From contig CAYNRG010000013.1 of NCBI GenBank assembly GCA_964399545.1, positions 1-32,030 of the forward strand: a stretch of DNA of 32,030 bases, written 5' to 3'. The position numbers and the translations under genes are program-made. Positions within the stretch are counted from its first letter, which is position 1. Each line of letters starts with the position of its first letter. This DNA comes from CAYNRG01 sp964399545. GTDB taxonomy: Bacteria; Bacillota_I; Bacilli_A; Erysipelotrichales; Erysipelotrichaceae. Under the pieces are notes generated by a model. That model did no database searches, was not told the DNA's origin, and worked only from the letters and a program-made list of their open reading frames with translations. Shown one piece after another: positions 1 to 8,107 of the stretch.

Positions 1-42
1 GTAGAATTTAAACAATTACATAGTGGTGCGGTTGAGATTTGA
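1..42 (+). CDS. C-terminal tail of a plus-strand gene (partial)
   Basis: Frame 1 is open from the window edge to a TGA at 40-42 and encodes 13 residues ending HSGAVEI. A strong hairpin-plus-T-run follows seven bases later, as expected behind a real gene converging on the ATP synthase operon. Too little remains to name the product. The call rests on the open frame plus the terminator only. Confidence 0.4.
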   Translation, partial: VEFKQLHSGAVEI

Positions 43-48
43 ATAAAG

Positions 49-87
49 AAAAAAATGGAGCACTCATTGTATAAGCTCCATTTTTTT
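49..87. terminator. Bidirectional rho-independent terminator
   Basis: AAATGGAGC and GCTCCATTT form the stem. An A-run on the left and a T-run on the right make it work in both directions. It would end both the plus-strand gene entering from the left edge and the minus-strand atp operon after the DUF1146 gene. Confidence 0.85.
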
Positions 88-99
88 ATTGATTAAAGT

Positions 100-297
100 T
101 CAACTATTACTAATTTCTAAAAAGAAATTTCCTACCAAATAAGCAAGCGAAATTGCAATTAAGAAGAATAGTAACTGTGCTTGCCACACTCTATTTTTAC
201 GAATAAATTTTTCATAATTCAAGCTATTCATTCCTATCATCGCTACAATAAAAGAACACATATATACCGCAAAGCGAACAAGATACTTAATATCCAT
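100..297 (-). CDS. DUF1146 family small membrane protein (YwzB-like)
   Basis: A 65-residue protein with two predicted membrane helices (about residues 7-25 and 40-59) joined by a basic loop (EKFIRKNRVWQAQ). The length, topology and place directly behind atpC match the DUF1146 family that commonly closes the ATP synthase operon in Bacillota. Its start codon lies inside the end of atpC (11-base overlap), so it is probably translationally coupled and made with the ATP synthase. No function is established for the family. A role in assembly or stability of the complex is only an inference from position. A terminator follows the stop codon. Confidence 0.75.
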   Translation of the reverse strand: MDIKYLVRFAVYMCSFIVAMIGMNSLNYEKFIRKNRVWQAQLLFFLIAISLAYLVGNFFLEISNS

Positions 298-688
298 AGT
301 TTCCTTTAACAGAAAGGCGATTAATCGCCTTTTTTAAAGCAAGTTCCGCACGGCGGATATCTACATTTTCATCTCTTTTACTTATCTTTTCTTCTGCTCT
401 TAACTTTGCAGCAACTGCTCTTTCTTCATCAATCTCATTTTTATTTTCAATTGAATCAACAAGAATCATAGCCTCATTATTCTCAAAATAAAGTAATCCA
501 CCACCAATAGCATATTCTTCACGCTGACCAGTTTCAACGGTGGACATCTTAGAAATTTCTAACATCGTTACCATTGGCACATGATTGGTTAAAATTCCCA
601 TCTGTCCATTTTGATTTTTCACATTTAAGATTGTTGTATCCATTTCCTTATAGACTCCCATTGGAGTTACAATTTTACAATGAATCAT
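287..688 (-). CDS. atpC: F1F0 ATP synthase epsilon subunit
   Basis: A 133-residue epsilon subunit, part of the central stalk and an inhibitor of ATP hydrolysis. Residues 1-85 form the beta-sandwich domain (QNGQMGILTNHVPMVT and YAIGGGLLYFENNEAMILVD are typical). Residues 90-130 form the C-terminal helical hairpin, rich in charged residues. The length is normal for the family. It begins four bases after atpD and overlaps the downstream DUF1146 gene, consistent with one polycistronic transcript. The assignment is secure from sequence and context. Confidence 0.95.
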   Translation of the reverse strand: MIHCKIVTPMGVYKEMDTTILNVKNQNGQMGILTNHVPMVTMLEISKMSTVETGQREEYAIGGGLLYFENNEAMILVDSIENKNEIDEERAVAAKLRAEEKISKRDENVDIRRAELALKKAINRLSVKGNYGY

Positions 689-692
689 ACAA

Positions 693-2093
693 CTACCCTA
701 ATTTCTCAGCTTTAGCTACTGCCTCATCAATTGACCCTACAAACATAAAAGCTTGCTCAGGTAAATGATCATATTTCCCAGCCAATAAATCTTTAAAACT
801 TGTAATTGTATCCTTTAATGAAACATATCTACCTGAAAGCCCACTAAATTGCTCCGCTACATTAAATGGTTGAGATAGGAAATTTCGAGCTCGGCGAGCG
901 CGATTAACAATAATTTTATCTTCTTCACTCAATTCATCCATTCCAAGAATAGCAATAATATCTTGCAATTCTTTATATCGTTGCAATAAGCTCTGAACTC
1001 CACGTGCAACCTCATAATGTTCATCTCCAACCACTAACGGATCCAACATACGACTACTAGATTCCAAAGGATCTACTGCGGGGTAAATTCCCAAAGCTGC
1101 AATTCCACGATCTAGTACTGTTTTGGCATCCAAGTGAGTAAACGCTGTTGCAGGAGCCGGGTCAGTTAAGTCATCCGCTGGAACATAAATCGCTTGAACC
1201 GATGTAATTGATCCACGATTAGTAGATGTAATTCTCTCTTGAAGTTGACCCATCTCTGTAGCTAATGTTGGTTGATATCCAACTGCCGATGGCATCCGTC
1301 CAAGCAAAGCTGACACTTCAGATCCAGCTTGTGTAAAGCGGAAAATATTATCAATAAATAACAATACGTCTTGTCCTTCTCCATCACGATAATGCTCTGC
1401 CATAGTTAATCCAGAAAGAGCTACTCTCATTCTTGCTCCTGGAGATTCATTCATTTGCCCATATACCAATACTGTTTTATCTAAAACGCCTGAGTCTTTC
1501 ATCTCGTGGTACATATCATTTCCTTCACGAGTTCTCTCTCCTACCCCAGCTACTACTGAACGACCACCATGCTCCTTAGCGATGTTGTGGATCAATTCTT
1601 GCATCAAAACGGTTTTTCCTACTCCAGCACCGCCAAATAAACCAATCTTTCCTCCCTTTGCATAAGGACAAAGAAGGTCTATAACTTTAATTCCTGTTTC
1701 AAGAATCTCTGCTGTGGTTTGTTGCTGGTCAAAGGTCGGAGCCTCTCTATGAATCGGCATTCTTTTTACTTCTTTTCCTAATGGTTCTTTTCCATCTATT
1801 TCTTGCCCTAGAACATTAAACATTCTTCCTAAAACTTCTTGTCCTACTGGAACTAAAATTGGAGATTCTAAATCTAAACAGTCCATTCCACGTACTAATC
1901 CATCTGTAGATCCCATCGCAATACAGCGAACACAATCATCTCCTACATGTTGAGCAACCTCAACAACAAGTGATTCGTTTTCCCCTCTTGCAATTTCAAT
2001 CGCATTTTTTAACGCTGGTAATGTTCCGTTATCATAGCGGATATCCACTACAGGTCCAATGACTTGGACAATTTTTCCAATATTTTTTGCCAT
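693..2093 (-). CDS. atpD: F1F0 ATP synthase beta subunit
   Basis: A 466-residue catalytic subunit of F1. The Walker A loop GGAGVGKT lies near residue 155, followed by the catalytic GVGERTREGND segment. The Walker B stretch VLLFIDNIFRFTQAGSEVS and the ALLGRMPSAVGYQPTL motif are intact. The C-terminal helical region includes DELSEEDK, the DELSEED element contacted by gamma and epsilon. Length and motifs show a functional enzyme. It lies between atpG and atpC with short gaps, in the usual Bacillota order. Confidence 0.98.
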   Translation of the reverse strand: MAKNIGKIVQVIGPVVDIRYDNGTLPALKNAIEIARGENESLVVEVAQHVGDDCVRCIAMGSTDGLVRGMDCLDLESPILVPVGQEVLGRMFNVLGQEIDGKEPLGKEVKRMPIHREAPTFDQQQTTAEILETGIKVIDLLCPYAKGGKIGLFGGAGVGKTVLMQELIHNIAKEHGGRSVVAGVGERTREGNDMYHEMKDSGVLDKTVLVYGQMNESPGARMRVALSGLTMAEHYRDGEGQDVLLFIDNIFRFTQAGSEVSALLGRMPSAVGYQPTLATEMGQLQERITSTNRGSITSVQAIYVPADDLTDPAPATAFTHLDAKTVLDRGIAALGIYPAVDPLESSSRMLDPLVVGDEHYEVARGVQSLLQRYKELQDIIAILGMDELSEEDKIIVNRARRARNFLSQPFNVAEQFSGLSGRYVSLKDTITSFKDLLAGKYDHLPEQAFMFVGSIDEAVAKAEKLG

Positions 2094-2107
2094 TTTCTAC
2101 ATCCTTC

Positions 2108-2956
2108 CTACAGAGCATCAGCACCGCCAACAATCTCCGTAATTTCCTGGGTGATTGCGGCTTGCCTCGCTTGATTGTACGCTAGTACTAATTTATCATT
2201 TAATTCTGTTGCATTATCTGTTGCATTTTCCATAGCCAAACGGCGGGATGCCTGTTCTGCTGTTTTAGTTTGCATCCACATACTATAAACAACGTTCTCC
2301 ATTGCCATCGGAATAAGTCGATCCAAAATTTCATTAGGGCTTGGCTCAAAAATTGTTTCTACTTGAACCGATTTTCCTTGTACATCCTCTTCTTTTGGAA
2401 AATAAGGTAACAACGTATCCAATACAGGTTTAAATGTTACCGTATTGATAAACTCTGTGTACAACACTTGAATTCCTGAAATCTCATCTTTTCTAAATAA
2501 TTCCATCGCTTCCTGAACTAATTTACGTAATTCTTGAAAACTAATTGAATCAGAGCTAACCACTGTATTCAAAATATTATAATTTCTCATTTTCAACCAT
2601 GGAATTTGCTTGGTTCCTACTAAGAAAATTGGGTCCTCTGGTTTAATCATTTCCGATACCAATTTCATCATGTTTACATTATAACCACCACATAAACCTA
2701 AATCACTACAAAACATAATGGTTAATCTTTTTTCTGATTTTTTTTCTTGAAGGTATTGATTCTGAATTCCTTGATTATTGTATAAAATCTCTCCCACTGT
2801 TTCTTTAAGTACTTTAGCATACTCACGATTTTTTTCCATCATCCCGCGTTGCTTTTGTAATTTTGAATTTGCAATCAACTCCATTGCACTTGTAATCTTT
2901 TTTGTCGCATTGATTGATCGGATTCTTTGTTTTAAGGCTTGTTTTCCTTGTGCCAT
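2108..2956 (-). CDS. atpG: F1F0 ATP synthase gamma subunit
   Basis: A 282-residue gamma subunit, the rotating shaft in the alpha3beta3 barrel. The N-terminal helix has the typical pattern KQRIRSINATKKITSAME. The C-terminal helix ends with ATDNATELNDKLVLAYNQAR and QAAITQEITEIVGGADAL, the conserved pair to that helix in the coiled coil. The central domain begins around FCSDLGLCGGYN. The gene is four bases behind atpA and just ahead of atpD, as in other Bacillota operons. Nothing suggests damage. Confidence 0.97.
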   Translation of the reverse strand: MAQGKQALKQRIRSINATKKITSAMELIANSKLQKQRGMMEKNREYAKVLKETVGEILYNNQGIQNQYLQEKKSEKRLTIMFCSDLGLCGGYNVNMMKLVSEMIKPEDPIFLVGTKQIPWLKMRNYNILNTVVSSDSISFQELRKLVQEAMELFRKDEISGIQVLYTEFINTVTFKPVLDTLLPYFPKEEDVQGKSVQVETIFEPSPNEILDRLIPMAMENVVYSMWMQTKTAEQASRRLAMENATDNATELNDKLVLAYNQARQAAITQEITEIVGGADAL

Positions 2957-2959
2957 ATC

Positions 2960-4480
2960 CTATGCCCCTAAAGTCAATTCCACTTGACTTAAGAACTCAG
3001 TTAATGCTTCTTTCAATTTAGATTCCAATTCTTCATCAATCCGCTCTTTTTCTCTAATTTCATTGATTAATGCTACTTTTTCTGTTTTGAAGAATTGATG
3101 TAATTGTTCTTCAAACTTTCCAACCTTCTCCACTGAAATATCCTTTAAATAACCGTGCTTTGCTGCAAAAAGAGAAAGCACTTGATATTCCATTGTCAAT
3201 GGAGTATATTGCCCCTGTTTTAACAATTCAGTAAGACGTGCACCATGATCGATTGTTGCTTTGGTTACCGCATCTAAGTCACTACCAAATTGAGTAAAGG
3301 CTAGTAATTCATGATATTGTGCTAAATCCAGTTTCAATGAACCAGATACCGATTTCATTGCTTTAGTCTGTGCTGCTGAACCTACGCGAGATACAGATAA
3401 TCCACTGTCTACAGCAGGACGAACTCCCGAATTAAACAGCTCATTTTGCAAGAAAATTTGGCCATCTGTAATTGAAATAACGTTCGTTGGAATATATGCT
3501 GAAATATCTCCTGCTTGAGTTTCGATAATTGGAAGAGCTGTTAGTGAACCTGATCCTAATTCATCATTTAACTTTGCTGCTCGCTCAAGTAAACGAGAAT
3601 GCAAATAGAATACATCTCCTGGATAAGCTTCACGACCTGGTGGACGACGAATTAATAATGACATCGTTCGATAAGCAACCGCATGCTTACTTAAATCATC
3701 ATAAATAATTAAAACATCTTTTCCATTCTCCATCCATTCTTCACCAATTGCACAACCCGCATAAGGTGCAATAAATTGAAGAGGTGCTAATTCACTGGCT
3801 GTCGCAACAACAATAGTTGTATACTCCATCGCATCATGTTGACGTAATTTTTCTACAATTTGTGCAACTGTACTTGCTTTTTGTCCAATCGCTACATAAA
3901 TACATTGAACATCTTGCCCTTTTTGATTAATAATAGCATCAATCGCAATTGCCGTTTTTCCTGTTTGACGATCTCCAATGATTAATTCTCTTTGCCCTTT
4001 TCCAATAGGAATCATCGAGTCAATAATCTTTAATCCTGTCATCAATGGTTGGTGAACACTTTTTCGAGTCATTACTCCTGGTGCAACTCTTTCAATTGGA
4101 CGAAATTTTGAAGAAACAATCTCCCCTTTTCCATCAATTGGTTGTCCCAAAGCATTCACGACACGTCCAAGCATTCCATCACCAACGGGAACCTCAACAA
4201 TTCTTCCCGTTCTTTTGACTTCGTCACCTTCTTTGATTCCAGTATCATCTCCTAGAAGTACCGCAGCTACATGGTCTTCTTCTAGATTTAGAATCATTCC
4301 ATATACACCGTTGTTAAACAAAATTAGTTCACTAGCCATGGCTTTGTCTAGCCCTTGAATCAATGCAATACCATCCCCAACACGGATTACTACTCCTACA
4401 TCATTTGATTCGATTGTTTCATTATAGCGCTTAATCTGTTCTTTAATTAAGGCACTTATTTCTTCTGGTCTTAAATCCAT
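2960..4480 (-). CDS. atpA: F1F0 ATP synthase alpha subunit
   Basis: A 506-residue non-catalytic nucleotide-binding subunit of F1. The P-loop GDRQTGKT lies near residue 170. VLIIYDDLSKHAVAYR is the Walker B region, and PAVDSGLSVSRVGSAAQ contains the conserved arginine-finger segment. The N-terminal part (RPEEISALIKEQI) is the region that binds delta. The length is standard. It starts five bases after atpH. Confidence 0.98.
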   Translation of the reverse strand: MDLRPEEISALIKEQIKRYNETIESNDVGVVIRVGDGIALIQGLDKAMASELILFNNGVYGMILNLEEDHVAAVLLGDDTGIKEGDEVKRTGRIVEVPVGDGMLGRVVNALGQPIDGKGEIVSSKFRPIERVAPGVMTRKSVHQPLMTGLKIIDSMIPIGKGQRELIIGDRQTGKTAIAIDAIINQKGQDVQCIYVAIGQKASTVAQIVEKLRQHDAMEYTTIVVATASELAPLQFIAPYAGCAIGEEWMENGKDVLIIYDDLSKHAVAYRTMSLLIRRPPGREAYPGDVFYLHSRLLERAAKLNDELGSGSLTALPIIETQAGDISAYIPTNVISITDGQIFLQNELFNSGVRPAVDSGLSVSRVGSAAQTKAMKSVSGSLKLDLAQYHELLAFTQFGSDLDAVTKATIDHGARLTELLKQGQYTPLTMEYQVLSLFAAKHGYLKDISVEKVGKFEEQLHQFFKTEKVALINEIREKERIDEELESKLKEALTEFLSQVELTLGA

Positions 4481-4484
4481 GAGC

Positions 4485-5018
4485 TCACCTCGTTTCCTTT
4501 AATAGTTCTCTCTTCATTGATTCAATGTTACTTTTCATTGAAGAGTCAATAACTTCATTTTCTATCATTACTTTAAACCCTGATATTAATCGTTGGTCTA
4601 TTTTATTCATCAATTCACATTGCGCTCCCATTTTTTTAGAAACAACTTTTTCAATTTCTGAAATTTGTTCCTTTGAAAATAATCGTGCTGTATACAGAAT
4701 TCCTTCTTTAATCTTTCTTTTGTTATTACATAATGTGTTGAAACTTATCAAAATATCTACAACACAAGAAAAGCGTCCTTTATCAATTAATAAATAAAGG
4801 AAATTCATAACCATTGAATCAATCCTTGTTGAAAAAGCTTGAGTCAAAACCTCTTTTTTCTCTTCACTTGAAATAACATATGAGCTAAAAAAACTGTCCA
4901 TATCTCTTGTGAGTGACTGGCGAATCAACTTCGTTTGCTCTTGCCAAGAAATTACCTTATCGTTTTCCTCAGCTAACTCAAATAAAGCTACAGCATAACG
5001 TTCAGCTAGCTGACTCAT
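4485..5018 (-). CDS. atpH: F1F0 ATP synthase delta subunit
   Basis: The delta (OSCP-like) subunit that connects F1 to the peripheral stalk. I place the start at the ATG giving MSQLAERYAVALFELA, which matches the usual N-terminus. A GTG three codons upstream is possible, and neither has a strong ribosome site. The start lies inside the end of atpF, so coupling by overlap is likely. The product has 177 residues. The C-terminal motif LISGFKVMIENEVIDSS is the conserved delta signature. Sequence divergence is high, as is normal for this subunit. Confidence 0.93.
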   Translation of the reverse strand: MSQLAERYAVALFELAEENDKVISWQEQTKLIRQSLTRDMDSFFSSYVISSEEKKEVLTQAFSTRIDSMVMNFLYLLIDKGRFSCVVDILISFNTLCNNKRKIKEGILYTARLFSKEQISEIEKVVSKKMGAQCELMNKIDQRLISGFKVMIENEVIDSSMKSNIESMKRELLKETR

Positions 5019-5526
5019 GCTGTTCACTCATTTCTTTTACAAATCGTTCAATTGCTTTTTGATCTTGCTCTTGATCCACTTTTTCATTGATCAATTTTTG
5101 CGTTGCACTCATGGCAACATCAATCATTTCTTCAACCATTTCTTGTCTCATTTGCTTTTTCTCAATCGCAATTTCTTCTCTTGCTTTTTCAAGTTTTAAA
5201 GTAGCATCTTTTTTCGCTTGTTCAACAATATCATCACGTAATGCTTTTGCTTCTTGTTCTGTTTTCGATAAAATATTCTGAGACTTAACAAGAGATTGGC
5301 TTACCTCTTCATGTGCCTCTTTTTGTTTTTCTTTTGCTTCTTCCAAGTATTTCTCAGCATCTGTCAACGTCGACTGCACTGCTTCAGAACGCTTATTCAT
5401 TAACTCCCTCGCAGGACCCCATAAATATTTGCGAACAAAATAAAACAATACTGCGGTCGCGCATAATTGTATAATCATCGTTGCTGGATTTGGAAATAAC
5501 TGTTGAGCTATATCAATATCAATCAC
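5002..5526 (-). CDS. atpF: F1F0 ATP synthase b subunit
   Basis: A 174-residue peripheral stalk subunit. One N-terminal membrane helix (about residues 14-31, TMIIQLCATAVLFYFVRKY) is followed by a long, charged coiled coil rich in Glu, Lys, Gln and Ala that fills the rest of the protein. Length and layout fit a homodimeric b subunit. No second b-type gene is present. It follows atpE and overlaps atpH. Confidence 0.95.
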   Translation of the reverse strand: MIDIDIAQQLFPNPATMIIQLCATAVLFYFVRKYLWGPARELMNKRSEAVQSTLTDAEKYLEEAKEKQKEAHEEVSQSLVKSQNILSKTEQEAKALRDDIVEQAKKDATLKLEKAREEIAIEKKQMRQEMVEEMIDVAMSATQKLINEKVDQEQDQKAIERFVKEMSEQHESAS

Positions 5527-5561
5527 GTTTTTCCCTCCTTCGTGAATACAGAGATTACTTC

Positions 5562-5795
5562 CTACTTAAAAAAAACCATTAATAAAAACGAAATCAATAC
5601 TGCATAAATCGCAACACTCTCTGCAAGAGCACATCCCATAATAAGCATTGCTCTAATTTTTGATTCAGCTTCAGGATTTCTACCTACTGCTTCTACTGCT
5701 TTCCCAGCTGCAAACCCTTGTCCCATACCAGTCATCATTCCTGCTAACATTGTAATTCCTACTCCAATTGCAATTAATCCTCTAGTGATATCCAT
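5562..5795 (-). CDS. atpE: F1F0 ATP synthase c subunit with sodium-type binding residues
   Basis: A 77-residue hairpin of two membrane helices that forms the rotor ring. The polar loop is GRNPEAESKIR. The ion-binding carboxylate is Glu59 in CALAESVAIYA. Gln26 (GMGQGFAAG) in helix 1 and Ser60 directly after Glu59 reproduce the Gln...Glu-Ser set known to bind Na+ in the Ilyobacter/Propionigenium c ring, with the same 33-residue Gln-to-Glu spacing. The position of the water-binding Thr in those rings is Val61 here. Na+ coupling is therefore a sequence-based inference. A good ribosome site (GGAGGAG) precedes the ATG. Confidence 0.97.
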   Translation of the reverse strand: MDITRGLIAIGVGITMLAGMMTGMGQGFAAGKAVEAVGRNPEAESKIRAMLIMGCALAESVAIYAVLISFLLMVFFK

Positions 5796-5833
5796 AATCT
5801 TTTCTCCTCCTGTTATTTTCTATCATCTATTCT

Positions 5834-6550
5834 TTATTCTTCTTGTGGTAACTCATTTCCAATAAACACCATGGTTAGAGTTATAAAAATGAACATTTGT
5901 ATAAATCCTACAAACACATCAAAATATGCGTGAAACACTGGAGTAACCAGTGGTCCTATAAAATTAAGGTTCAACTCACTTAGCGAGAATAACCCTAAAA
6001 TGGACGTAGATATAAAGCCTGTAAATCCATAAAGTAGTGTCATAATTAATGTTCCACTTAAAACATTTCCAAATAAACGCAAGCTCATCGAAAGCAATGG
6101 TGCTATTCTACCAAAAAAATTGGGAATCAACAAAAATGCAAACGGTTCAATGAATCCATGTAAATAAGCTTTTGTTCCAGTCTCTTTGATTGCTGTTACT
6201 TGAATCATAATCCAAGTAATTAAAGCCAAGGTTAGTGTGACACTATAGTTCTGTGTCGGTGAGTACAACCCTAAAAGTCCTACAAGGTTGGAAATACATA
6301 TGTAGATAGCTATTGTTCCAATATATGGAGCAAATCGCTTGGTATAGCGTTCATTTATCGTTCTTGTTACCATATTATCTACCACTTCAACAACCCAACA
6401 AGCAATCATAACAGCACCCTTTGGTTTTTCTAGTGGATTCGTATTCTTAATCTTTTTCGAAATCCACATCATTAACAAACATAATCCGATCACTATTCCA
6501 ATAATAACCGGGACTTCGCGCTGAATAAATACCTTTATTCCATCATTCAA
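5834..6550 (-). CDS. atpB: F1F0 ATP synthase a subunit
   Basis: A 238-residue multi-span membrane subunit forming the ion half-channels beside the c ring. The essential arginine is in the segment LSMSLRLFGNVLSGTLI. The last helices contain PVFHAYFDVFVGFIQMFIF, the conserved C-terminal signature. Length is typical for Gram-positive bacteria. Its start overlaps the end of atpI by eight bases. Ion specificity would be set mainly by the c subunit, which here looks Na+-type. Confidence 0.96.
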   Translation of the reverse strand: MNDGIKVFIQREVPVIIGIVIGLCLLMMWISKKIKNTNPLEKPKGAVMIACWVVEVVDNMVTRTINERYTKRFAPYIGTIAIYICISNLVGLLGLYSPTQNYSVTLTLALITWIMIQVTAIKETGTKAYLHGFIEPFAFLLIPNFFGRIAPLLSMSLRLFGNVLSGTLIMTLLYGFTGFISTSILGLFSLSELNLNFIGPLVTPVFHAYFDVFVGFIQMFIFITLTMVFIGNELPQEE

Positions 6551-6902
6551 TCCTCATTCCTCCCTTCTTTCTAACCATACTTCCATAAATTACAACCTTA
6601 TTTAATAACAATCCCATTGCCACTCCAACTAAATTGAGATACATTGGAAACATTACTGCTAACATAAATGGAATTGCCAGTAAAACCATGTTGGTAAAAA
6701 ATAGCATTGCCCATCGTCCTTTTCCATGTTGGTTCTTCAGTCCAATTTTAATTTTTCGATCTAATCGGATTAAGTACCAAAATGAGACAAGCATTCCGAC
6801 AATCAATGATAAACTATATCGATAATCAACAAAGAGTCCTACAATTACTCCAATGGCGCACAACAGCACCGTTGGCCTAATTGTTTCTTTTAATAGTTCC
6901 AT
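6543..6902 (-). CDS. atpI: ATP synthase subunit I
   Basis: A 119-residue membrane protein with about four predicted helices (near residues 12-30, 30-47, 65-85 and 88-108). Its size, topology and place between the small AtpZ-type gene and atpB match the ATP synthase I family, which helps assemble the c ring in some bacteria. Individual members share little sequence, so position carries much of the assignment. It overlaps atpB and is two bases behind the upstream gene. Confidence 0.8.
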   Translation of the reverse strand: MELLKETIRPTVLLCAIGVIVGLFVDYRYSLSLIVGMLVSFWYLIRLDRKIKIGLKNQHGKGRWAMLFFTNMVLLAIPFMLAVMFPMYLNLVGVAMGLLLNKVVIYGSMVRKKGGMRIE

Positions 6903-6904
6903 AT

Positions 6905-7090
6905 CTAATTACTCCTTGTCATCCTTATTAAAAATAGAAATGCACTAACTACTCCACACAAAATTCCTAAAATTAGAAATATCGGCTTTGTCTTAAATAG
7001 TTGATCTAGCCAACTTCCCAAAAGAAAACCGCAAAGTATACTGGATGCAATGCTTCCCCCTAAAGTAAGTGCCTGACCAAATCCCTTCAT
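6905..7090 (-). CDS. atpZ: AtpZ-like ATPase gene 1 protein
   Basis: A 61-residue protein made almost entirely of two membrane helices, with glycines in the first (GGSIASSILCGFLLGSWLD) and a short polar turn (FKTKP). This is the pattern of the F0F1-ATPase gene 1/AtpZ family found at the front of atp operons. AtpZ with AtpI has been linked to Mg2+/Ca2+ transport or ring assembly, and neither role can be read from this sequence. Its ATG overlaps the stop codon of upp (TAATG), so it is translated by coupling from upp. Confidence 0.8.
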   Translation of the reverse strand: MKGFGQALTLGGSIASSILCGFLLGSWLDQLFKTKPIFLILGILCGVVSAFLFLIRMTRSN

Positions 7091-7710
7091 TACTTGGTTC
7101 CAAAGATTCTATCGCCAGCATCTCCCAATCCTGGAACAATATATCCTTTTTCATTTAGTCGCTCATCTAATGCCGCTAAGTATATGTCCACATCTGGATG
7201 CGCTTTTTCGACAGCATCAACACCTTCTGGAGCTCCTACAAGGCAAACTAACTTAATTCCTTTAGCTCCCCTTTTTTTGATATGGTCAATAGCCGCAATT
7301 GCACTTCCACCAGTTGCTAACATCGGGTCTAATATCATTACTGTTGCTTCTTCCAATGTTGTTGGGAATTTAGCAAAATATTCATGAGGCATTAAGGTTT
7401 CTTCATCACGATAAAGTCCAATATGTCCTACTTTTGCCGTAGGAATTAAATTTGTGATCCCATTAACCAATCCTAGTCCCGCCCTCAAAATAGGAACTAA
7501 AACAATTTCTTTTGAAAGTTCATAAGTCTTACATTGCTCTACTGGGGTTTGAATTGTAACTTCTTTTACTGGTAAATCTCGACAAACTTCATACGCCATT
7601 AGTCCTGCAATTTCATCTAAATTTTGCCTAAAATCTTTTGTTCCCGTATCCACTCGCCTCATCTGTGCTAATTTGTGAGTGATTAAGGGGTGATTCAAAA
7701 CATTTAGCAT
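7090..7710 (-). CDS. upp: Uracil phosphoribosyltransferase
   Basis: A 206-residue cytosolic enzyme making UMP from uracil and PRPP. The PRPP-binding loop is ILDPMLATGGSAIAAI. The active-site region VPILRAGLGLV and the C-terminal uracil-binding segment IVPGLGDAGDRIFGTK are intact. The ribosome site GAGGTG sits eight bases before the ATG. It is the first gene of the ATP synthase transcript and overlaps atpZ at TAATG. Within the window it could also salvage uracil released by the nucleoside hydrolase at 12568-13491. Confidence 0.96.
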   Translation of the reverse strand: MLNVLNHPLITHKLAQMRRVDTGTKDFRQNLDEIAGLMAYEVCRDLPVKEVTIQTPVEQCKTYELSKEIVLVPILRAGLGLVNGITNLIPTAKVGHIGLYRDEETLMPHEYFAKFPTTLEEATVMILDPMLATGGSAIAAIDHIKKRGAKGIKLVCLVGAPEGVDAVEKAHPDVDIYLAALDERLNEKGYIVPGLGDAGDRIFGTK

Positions 7711-7737
7711 GTCTACACCTCTTCTTTCTCTTGTGAT

Positions 7738-7743
7738 ATTGTA
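7738..7743 (-). promoter_or_regulatory. Probable extended -10 promoter for upp-atp operon
   Basis: On the minus strand TACAAT is preceded by TG one base away (TGTTACAAT), an extended -10 element about 27 bases before the upp start codon. I see no good -35 hexamer at 16-18 bases. No PyrR site, riboswitch or attenuator is evident. Confidence 0.5.
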
Positions 7744-7744
7744 A

Positions 7745-7980
7745 CATTTTTCAAGCTAAACTTCTAGAATATTTTTATTAATTTCTTGGCTCTTACACCC
7801 AATTTCGCAGTTCGATATCACTCAAAATGCGCCTTCAATCAGAAAGTATCTATTGACCTAATCTCAGTGTGTCTCTATCTACCTACTCATTCATACACCT
7901 ACCTGATTATTCCAATATTTTTTCATTTATATATTAAGTTATAACTATTCCTATTTTTTCAAACAGCTAGCTTAACTATC
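7745..7980. other. Intergenic region with no recognised feature
   Basis: About 235 bases between the upp promoter and the glyA terminator. Stops interrupt all frames that I followed, and I found no conserved RNA motif or clear repeat. It may be upstream regulatory DNA for the atp operon or decayed sequence. Confidence 0.4.
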
Positions 7981-8021
7981 AAAAAAACTGGACTCTTTTT
8001 AATTAAGTATCCAGTTTTTTT
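7981..8021. terminator. Terminator of the tsaC-glyA operon
   Basis: The stem AAACTGGA/TCCAGTTT is flanked by seven A on the left and seven T on the right, so it is bidirectional. On the minus strand it lies about 90 bases after glyA and separates that operon from upp-atp. It closely resembles the hairpin at 29141-29180. Confidence 0.8.
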
Positions 8022-8107
8022 ATCAATCTAATCTTCTATCTTCACTACAAATAGAAAGTTATTATCTTTTATGATTTCATCTTATTCCTATTATATAAAA
8101 ATTACTC

